DNA from: Vulcanimicrobiota bacterium
GTDB taxonomy: Bacteria > Vulcanimicrobiota > Vulcanimicrobiia > Eremiobacterales > Eremiobacteraceae
Assembly (NCBI GenBank): GCA_019232725.1
Contig: JAFANK010000112.1
Location: 1-18,583, forward strand
Direction: 5' to 3'
DNA length: 18,583 nt
Shown here piece by piece: positions 14,115-18,583 of this stretch; position 1 is the first letter of the stretch, and every line of letters starts with the position of its first letter. The notes below the pieces were generated by a model. That model saw only the letters and a program-made list of their open reading frames with translations. It was not told the origin of the DNA and searched no databases. A program made the translations under genes and the position numbers.

Positions 14115-14692
14115 ACCGCGCAGCAGGCACAAAATCGTTCACCCAGTGCGTCGCTGAGCGGCGCGAGCTCATGCAGCTCGACGAGCACGGCGCAGCGATG
14201 ACGCGCGCGGTCGATGCGGTGGTCGCGGCACTGCGTGCAGGCGGGCGCGTGTTCTTTTTTGGCAATGGCGGCAGCGCAGCCGAAGCGCAGCATTTAGCCG
14301 CGGAGCTCTCCGGCCGGTTTCTGATCGATCGCCCGGCCTACGCCGGCCTTGCGCTGACGGTCGACACGTCGGCGCTCACGGCGATCGCGAATGATTACGG
14401 ATACGAACACGTCTTCGCGCGCCAGCTGGAAGGCTTGGCGCGACCGGGCGACGTGGCCGTCGGGATGAGCACGTCTGGAGAGTCGGCGAACGTGGTGCGA
14501 GGCCTGCGCACTGCGCGCACGAAAGGCGCTACCACCATCGCCTTCAGCGGCAATGGCGGGGGAGCCATGACGCGCGAATCGGATATCGCGTTTATCGGGC
14601 CGGCGGGCCCATCATGGAAAGTCCAGGAGGTGCACCTGGCGCTCGGACACATCCTCTGCGAGCTGGTGGAAGCCGCGCTCGCGGCTTCGTGA
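14111..14692 (+). CDS. gmhA: Sedoheptulose-7-phosphate isomerase (phosphoheptose isomerase)
   Basis: A 193-aa SIS-domain isomerase converting sedoheptulose-7-phosphate to D-glycero-D-manno-heptose-7-phosphate, the first step of heptose precursor synthesis for LPS core or other surface glycans. The phosphate-binding GNGGSAAEAQH (51-61) and STSGES (120-125) loops are present. The catalytic residues Glu65 (AAEL), Gln172 and His180 (VQEVHLALGHILCE) fall at the same numbers as in the E. coli enzyme. The start is GTG 14111, overlapping the accB stop by four bases; GAGG is very close upstream. gmhB begins 3 bp after its stop. Family and role are secure given the following gmhB, rfaE1 and rfaE2 genes. 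Confidence 0.95.
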   Translation: MNRAAGTKSFTQCVAERRELMQLDEHGAAMTRAVDAVVAALRAGGRVFFFGNGGSAAEAQHLAAELSGRFLIDRPAYAGLALTVDTSALTAIANDYGYEHVFARQLEGLARPGDVAVGMSTSGESANVVRGLRTARTKGATTIAFSGNGGGAMTRESDIAFIGPAGPSWKVQEVHLALGHILCELVEAALAAS

Positions 14693-14695
14693 CTC

Positions 14696-15256
14696 ATGTC
14701 CGACACCAAAGCTGTGCGCGCGATCTTCCTCGATCGCGACGGCACCTTGAACGCTGACAGCGGATATGTCGCCGAGCCTGACGACGTCCGGCTTGAGGAC
14801 AATGCAGCCGAGGGCGCAGCGGCGCTCGAGCACGCCGGCTTTGCGCTCGTCATCACGTCCAACCAATCGGGCATCGCCCGAGGCTTCTTGACCGAAGTGC
14901 AGGCCGACGAGGTCGATGCGCGCGTGCAAGCGCTGCTGCGCGAGCGCGGCGTGACGATCACCGCCAGTTATCGTTGTCCCCACCTGCCCGAGGGGAGCGT
15001 CTCGCGCTACGCGGTCGAGTGTGATTGCCGCAAGCCCAAGCCGGGCATGCTGTTGCGTGCGGCGCGCGATCTCGGCATCGACCTGTCCAGGTCATGGACG
15101 GTCGGCGACGGTGCGCGCGACGTGGAAGCAGGCCTCGCGGCAGGAACCAAAACGGTCCGTATCACGCGCGATCCCGCGGAGACTGGTGACGGTCTGCGCA
15201 ACTTTTGCGCCTCCGATCTCGCTGCCGCCGCCCGCATCATCACTGCAAGAGAATGA
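14696..15256 (+). CDS. gmhB: D-glycero-D-manno-heptose-1,7-bisphosphate 7-phosphatase
   Basis: A 186-aa HAD phosphatase of the HisB-N/GmhB type, removing the 7-phosphate of heptose-1,7-bisphosphate. The nucleophile loop is FLDRDGTLN (Asp13 and Asp15), motif II is ITSNQSG (53-59), and the Mg-binding loop is VGDGARD (136-142). The Cys/His zinc loop that defines the family is complete: C94-P-H96 and C109-D-C111, followed by RKPKPGM with the substrate-contacting lysines. It starts at ATG 14696, 3 bp after gmhA, with no obvious ribosome site. Its TGA overlaps the rfaE1 ATG (ATGA, 15253-15256). Whether it prefers the alpha or beta anomer (GDP or ADP pathway) cannot be read here; the RfaE neighbours favour beta/ADP. 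Confidence 0.94.
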   Translation: MSDTKAVRAIFLDRDGTLNADSGYVAEPDDVRLEDNAAEGAAALEHAGFALVITSNQSGIARGFLTEVQADEVDARVQALLRERGVTITASYRCPHLPEGSVSRYAVECDCRKPKPGMLLRAARDLGIDLSRSWTVGDGARDVEAGLAAGTKTVRITRDPAETGDGLRNFCASDLAAAARIITARE

Positions 15257-16326
15257 CGAAGACAAAGACGTCTCGCCGGATTTCGCCGACGGCCGGCCCG
15301 GACGAGCGCTGGATCACGCAGCTGTTGCGCGACATGCGCGGCCGGCGCATCGCCGTGATCGGCGATCTGATGCTCGATGAATGGTATTGGGGCAACGTGC
15401 GGCGCATCTCCCCCGAGGCACCCGTGCCGGTCGTCGAAGTACGAGACCATACCTACACGTTGGGGGGCGCTGGTAACGTCGCGAACAATCTCGCAGCGCT
15501 CGGCGCCCACGTGTCGGTCTTCGGCGTGATCGGCGACGACGACGCAGGCCAGCGCATGCTCGAGCTCTTCCATGCGTTGCACGTCGACACGCGTGGCGTC
15601 GTCCGCATGAGATCCCGGCCGACCACGCAGAAGATGCGGATCGTCGCGCACAATCAGCAAGTGGTGCGCGCCGACCGGGAATCGACGGCTGCGGTCGATG
15701 GCCGCATGTTGACCTCGATCCGGCGGACGCTCGCATCGCTCGACGGCGCGATCGACGGTGTCGTCATCTCTGACTATGGGAAGGGCCTCATCGGGGCCTC
15801 GCTGATCCAGTGCATTCGCGCTTTTCGAAATCGGCCGATCGTCACCGGCGATCCGAAGCCGGAGAACATCGATGCATTTGCCGGTGTCGACTGGATCGCG
15901 CCCAACGCATCCGAAGCTGAGCGCGCGTCGGGCATCACGGTGAAGAACGATGCCGACCTCGCGCGCGCGGCGAAGGCGCTCATGGCGCGCACGCGCGCCA
16001 AGCATGTGCTCGTGACGCGTGGCGAACACGGCATGACGTTGTTCGGCGCGTCCAAGCGGCCGCTGTGGGTGCCGGCCATGGCACGCCAAGTGTATGATGT
16101 GAGCGGCGCGGGCGACACGGTGATGTCCACGCTGACCTTGGCGCTTGCTGCAGGCGCGCCCGTCGAGCGGGCGGTGACGCTGGCCAACGTCGCAGCCGGT
16201 GTCGTGGTCGAGAAGCTCGGCACGGCGACCGCCACGCCGGAGGAGATCGTCCGCTTCGCTGTCCTGGCGGGCGTGGCGCAGCCCGTCGCCCGCGGCGGCA
16301 AAGGCACTCGTGACCGCCGCCGATAA
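15253..16326 (+). CDS. rfaE1: D-glycero-beta-D-manno-heptose-7-phosphate kinase (RfaE domain I)
   Basis: A 357-aa PfkB/ribokinase-family kinase corresponding to the N-terminal half of E. coli HldE, phosphorylating heptose-7-phosphate at C1. It shows VIGDLMLDEWYWG (36-48), the RfaE-specific RISPEAPVPVV, GGAGNVANNLAALG (71-84), VISDYGKG, and the catalytic GAGD with Asp288 (VSGAGDTVMSTL). The chain is slightly longer than the E. coli domain, with an extra basic N-terminus (about 20 residues) and a basic tail (GGKGTRDRRR). In this genome the kinase and nucleotidyltransferase are separate proteins. ATG 15253 overlaps the gmhB stop and has AAGAG just upstream, so an ORF start at 15205 is rejected. 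The 3' end overlaps rfaE2 by 17 nt. Confidence 0.95.
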   Translation: MTKTKTSRRISPTAGPDERWITQLLRDMRGRRIAVIGDLMLDEWYWGNVRRISPEAPVPVVEVRDHTYTLGGAGNVANNLAALGAHVSVFGVIGDDDAGQRMLELFHALHVDTRGVVRMRSRPTTQKMRIVAHNQQVVRADRESTAAVDGRMLTSIRRTLASLDGAIDGVVISDYGKGLIGASLIQCIRAFRNRPIVTGDPKPENIDAFAGVDWIAPNASEAERASGITVKNDADLARAAKALMARTRAKHVLVTRGEHGMTLFGASKRPLWVPAMARQVYDVSGAGDTVMSTLTLALAAGAPVERAVTLANVAAGVVVEKLGTATATPEEIVRFAVLAGVAQPVARGGKGTRDRRR

Positions 16327-16798
16327 GGTCGTCGACCGCGCCCAAGCGGCGGCCCGCGCCGCCGAGGTCAAAGCGCGCGGCGACACGGTCGTATTCACCT
16401 GCGGCGTTTTCGACCTCATCCACGTCGGCCACGTGCGCTACCTTGAATATGCGCGTGGCCTGGGCGACTTTTTGATCGTCGGGATCAACTCCGACGCGTC
16501 GGTGCGAGAACTGGGTAAAGGACCAGGAAGACCGCTCGTGCCCCAAGACGAGCGAGCAGAGATCGTCGCGGCGCTGGGTTGCGTCGACCTGGTGTGCATC
16601 TACGACGAGGTACGCCCCAACGATACGATTGCGATGATTCGCCCGAACGTCCATGTCAAAGATGCTGCCTATGAGGGCGCCCAGCTCCCGGAAGCAGATG
16701 CCGTGAAGCAAGCCGGGGGCGTCATCCGGTTCGCGCCGCGCGTCGATGACCGTTCGACGACCAAGATCGTCGAGCGTATCGCAAAGGATGCGCGATGA
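16310..16798 (+). CDS. rfaE2: D-glycero-beta-D-manno-heptose-1-phosphate adenylyltransferase (RfaE domain II)
   Basis: A 162-aa cytidylyltransferase-fold enzyme matching the C-terminal half of HldE, expected to join heptose-1-phosphate to ATP giving ADP-heptose. The nucleotide-binding motif FTCGVFDLIHVGHVRYLEYA (29-48) contains the HxGH signature (His38, His41). GINSDASVRELGKGPGRP, VPQDERAEIV and the closing STTKIVERI are characteristic of the RfaE C-terminal domain. GTG 16310 is chosen: AAAGG lies 5 nt upstream and the following residues match the usual short N-terminal helix. The longer ORF from 16199 would sit entirely inside rfaE1. It overlaps rfaE1 by 17 nt and the next gene by the ATGA at 16795-16798. 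The HldD epimerase, the next pathway step, is not in the window. Confidence 0.94.
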   Translation: MTAADKVVDRAQAAARAAEVKARGDTVVFTCGVFDLIHVGHVRYLEYARGLGDFLIVGINSDASVRELGKGPGRPLVPQDERAEIVAALGCVDLVCIYDEVRPNDTIAMIRPNVHVKDAAYEGAQLPEADAVKQAGGVIRFAPRVDDRSTTKIVERIAKDAR

Positions 16799-18033
16799 AG
16801 GCACCATCGATCTTCATCACGACCAACGGTCCCGGCGAGGTGATGGGCTGGACGAGGCCGTTCGCCCGCGCGATCTACGAGCGCCACCCTGAGGCAGAGC
16901 TCACGATCGTGGTGCTGCCATGCGCGTACGCAACCGGACACGAGGTGCAAATGCTGCACCGGTTGTTTCCTCTAGCGCGGGTGATCGATCCAGGCGGCTA
17001 CGGGCGCTTTCTCCTCGGCCGGCGCGTGCCCGGACTTTCGCGCACGCAAGGGGTGCTGCAGTATCTGGGCGGCGATCTCTTCCACGCCGCCACGATCGCA
17101 CGCCGACTCGGCCTCGTGGCCATGACGTATAAGTTCTCCCGTCGCTCGTACGTGCGTCTCTTCGAGCGCTGCTTCGCTCTTGATGAGCGCAATGCGCGCG
17201 AACTGCGAGCCGCAGGAACGCCGCCCGACCGCGTGCGCGTGGTCGGAAATCTGGTAGCGGACTCGGTGCTCGGATCGCTCGCTGGACCGCCGCCGCGGCC
17301 GGGGTACGGCTCGGGCATCTGCATCCTTCCTGGGAGCCGGCCATACGAGATCCGGTTCTTGATGCCGTTCTTCATGGCAGTGGCGCGCGAACTCGCGCAA
17401 CGGCGGCCTGGAGTTCCGATCACGTTTGTGATGTCGCCTTTCACGAGCGACCAAGAGATCGAATCCGGCGTGCAGTGGTCGGGCGACCCTCAGCACGGCG
17501 GTCTGGCGGGGCGCTACGATGCTGCTGGCTCGTCGATCGTCGTCGACGGCTGTCGCTTCGCAGTCGACCGGTCGCAAGACTATCACACGATGGCCGCAAG
17601 CCAGCTCGTGATCAGCATTCCCGGAACCAAATGTATGGAAGCCGCGGTGTTGGGGCGACCATTGCTCGTCGCGGTGCCGCTGAACCGCGTCGATGAGATC
17701 GCCATGAACGGCATCGCTGCGTATCTGCATCGCATCCCGCTCATCGGCCGGCCCCTCAAGCGCTTCATCGCATATCGCGTCGCCAGCCGCGTACCGATGT
17801 GGGCGCAGCCCAACATCGATGCCGGCCGCATGGTGGCACCCGAGGTGCGCGGTATTTTGGCACCGGTCGACGTGGCGCGTGCTGCCGACGATCTGCTTGA
17901 TGACCCGGCCGGCCTTGCCGAGATGGGAAGGACGCTAGCAGGCCTCTATGCGCATGACGCCGGAGCGGCCGCGCGGATGGCGGAGGAAGTGCTGTCGGTC
18001 GCAGCGCGCGTGCCGGCATCGCGGGCTAGCTAA
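16795..18033 (+). CDS. LpxB-related glycosyltransferase (lipid-A-disaccharide synthase-like)
   Basis: A 412-aa protein with a GT-B-like layout related to LpxB. The N-terminal Rossmann domain begins SIFITTNGPGEVMGW (5-19), and the C-terminal domain has CILPGSRPYEIRFLMPFF followed by ISIPGTKCMEAAVLGRPLLV. True LpxB carries G-E-x-S-G-D at the N-terminus and SGTATLE at the acceptor/donor site. Here these read GPGEVMGW and PGTKCME, so it belongs to the LpxB-related group rather than being a safe LpxB call. It may transfer a sugar from a nucleotide donor to a lipid or glycan intermediate at the inner membrane. A hydrophobic loop near AYLHRIPLIGRPL could contact the membrane. ATG 16795 overlaps the rfaE2 stop, and AAAGG lies 7 nt upstream. 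The next glycosyltransferase starts 2 bp after its stop. Confidence 0.8.
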   Translation: MKAPSIFITTNGPGEVMGWTRPFARAIYERHPEAELTIVVLPCAYATGHEVQMLHRLFPLARVIDPGGYGRFLLGRRVPGLSRTQGVLQYLGGDLFHAATIARRLGLVAMTYKFSRRSYVRLFERCFALDERNARELRAAGTPPDRVRVVGNLVADSVLGSLAGPPPRPGYGSGICILPGSRPYEIRFLMPFFMAVARELAQRRPGVPITFVMSPFTSDQEIESGVQWSGDPQHGGLAGRYDAAGSSIVVDGCRFAVDRSQDYHTMAASQLVISIPGTKCMEAAVLGRPLLVAVPLNRVDEIAMNGIAAYLHRIPLIGRPLKRFIAYRVASRVPMWAQPNIDAGRMVAPEVRGILAPVDVARAADDLLDDPAGLAEMGRTLAGLYAHDAGAAARMAEEVLSVAARVPASRAS

Positions 18034-18035
18034 AC

Positions 18036-18583
18036 GTGGCGCTTGCCAGTGTGGTCATCGCCACGCACAATCGTGCGTCGCTCTTGCGCGATTGTCTGGC
18101 CGCCCTCGGACGTCAAAACGCCGAAGCGAACTTTGAGGTCGTGGTCGTCGACAACGGGTCGGTCGACGATACGCCCGCGGTCATCGCAGCCGCCGGCGAA
18201 CGCGTGCGCGGATTGACCGTGGCCGATCCCAACCGCGCCAAAGCTCGCAACGCTGGGATCGCTGCCGCTCGCGGTAGCATCGTCATCTTCTGCGACGACG
18301 ACACGGTAGCGCCGCCGGCGTTTGTCGCCGAGCACCTGCGCGCGCATGAGAACGGCGGCCCGGCCGTGGTGAGCGGACCGATCATCAATGTTCCGGATTC
18401 CGCGACGAAACTCGCGCCCGATGCCCGCCACTATTCGCGGGCGTTCTTTTGCACCTGTAACGTGAGCGTGCCGAAGCAGGAACTGTTCGATGCCGGGCTT
18501 TTCGACGAGCGCTACGATCTCTACGGTTGGGAAGACACGGACCTGGGCATTCGGCTGCGCGAGCGTGGGCTACGCCGCATTTT
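18036..18583 (+). CDS. Family 2 glycosyltransferase, N-terminal part, truncated by window edge
   Basis: An open frame from GTG 18036 to the right edge (182 full codons). It has a GT-A fold start, SVVIATHNRASLLRDCL, then VVVVDNGSVDDTP, KARNAGIAAARG and FCDDDT, the DXD-type metal/nucleotide-sugar site (Asp residues about 90-92). GWEDTDLGIRL follows near the cut end, the usual catalytic-base ED motif of GT2 inverting enzymes. These features indicate transfer of a sugar from a nucleotide donor, with unknown donor and acceptor. It begins 2 bp after the LpxB-like gene in the heptose operon, which suggests LPS-core or other surface-glycan assembly. GTG is the first start after the preceding stop; no clear ribosome site is visible. 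The C-terminus lies outside the window. Confidence 0.9.
   Translation, partial: MALASVVIATHNRASLLRDCLAALGRQNAEANFEVVVVDNGSVDDTPAVIAAAGERVRGLTVADPNRAKARNAGIAAARGSIVIFCDDDTVAPPAFVAEHLRAHENGGPAVVSGPIINVPDSATKLAPDARHYSRAFFCTCNVSVPKQELFDAGLFDERYDLYGWEDTDLGIRLRERGLRRI

Noticed and set aside
15007..16419. 470-aa open frame antisense to gmhB, rfaE1 and rfaE2
   Set aside because: It spans three well-supported genes on the other strand and shows no recognisable motif.

Overview
The window looks like a chromosomal segment of a GC-rich, probably diderm (outer-membrane) bacterium. Three things suggest this: strong G/C preference at third codon positions, frequent GTG starts, and a run of genes for the LPS heptose precursor followed by an LpxB-like and a family 2 glycosyltransferase. 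The lineage cannot be fixed from sequence alone. A little-cultured high-GC diderm phylum (for example Eremiobacterota-like) is a guess. No tRNA, rRNA, CRISPR array, transposase or phage gene was seen.

Region 1 (1-3490) is mixed accessory metabolism. On the minus strand lie a 46-codon small ORF, a VOC/glyoxalase-fold protein and the N-terminal part of a secreted beta-propeller (S9 peptidase-like) protein that runs off the left edge. A divergent plus-strand CGNR zinc-finger protein follows, behind a near-consensus sigma-70 promoter. Then comes a minus-strand Cys/Met-metabolism PLP enzyme. It is preceded by a lysine-run micro-ORF and two hairpins, the second of which looks like an intrinsic terminator.

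Region 2 (3749-10825, plus strand) is a tightly packed housekeeping block: fabF, rnc, smc, purH. The smc N-terminus, including its first conserved beta strand, has no ATG, GTG, TTG or CTG start in frame. An ATC codon sits exactly where the family methionine should be, 7 nt after a good Shine-Dalgarno sequence.

Region 3 (10822-12283, minus strand) is a two-gene membrane system: a DUF318-type permease and its TIGR03943/DUF1980 partner. Its stop codon is interlocked with that of purH. A perfect 10-bp inverted repeat covers the likely permease start codon.

Region 4 (12389-18583, plus strand) is a long, mostly overlapping gene string: hisS, accB, gmhA, gmhB, rfaE1, rfaE2, an LpxB-related glycosyltransferase and a GT2 glycosyltransferase cut by the right edge. 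GmhA, RfaE1, GmhB and RfaE2 would act in order from sedoheptulose-7-phosphate to nucleotide-activated heptose (ADP-heptose if the standard RfaE pathway applies). The final epimerase (HldD) is not in the window. The downstream glycosyltransferases probably use this or a related sugar in envelope glycan assembly. I see no clear novel defence or mobile system. The most unusual signals are the smc start, the lysine micro-ORF with its hairpins, the permease-start palindrome, and two substitutions in otherwise conserved enzymes (rnc and the PLP enzyme).
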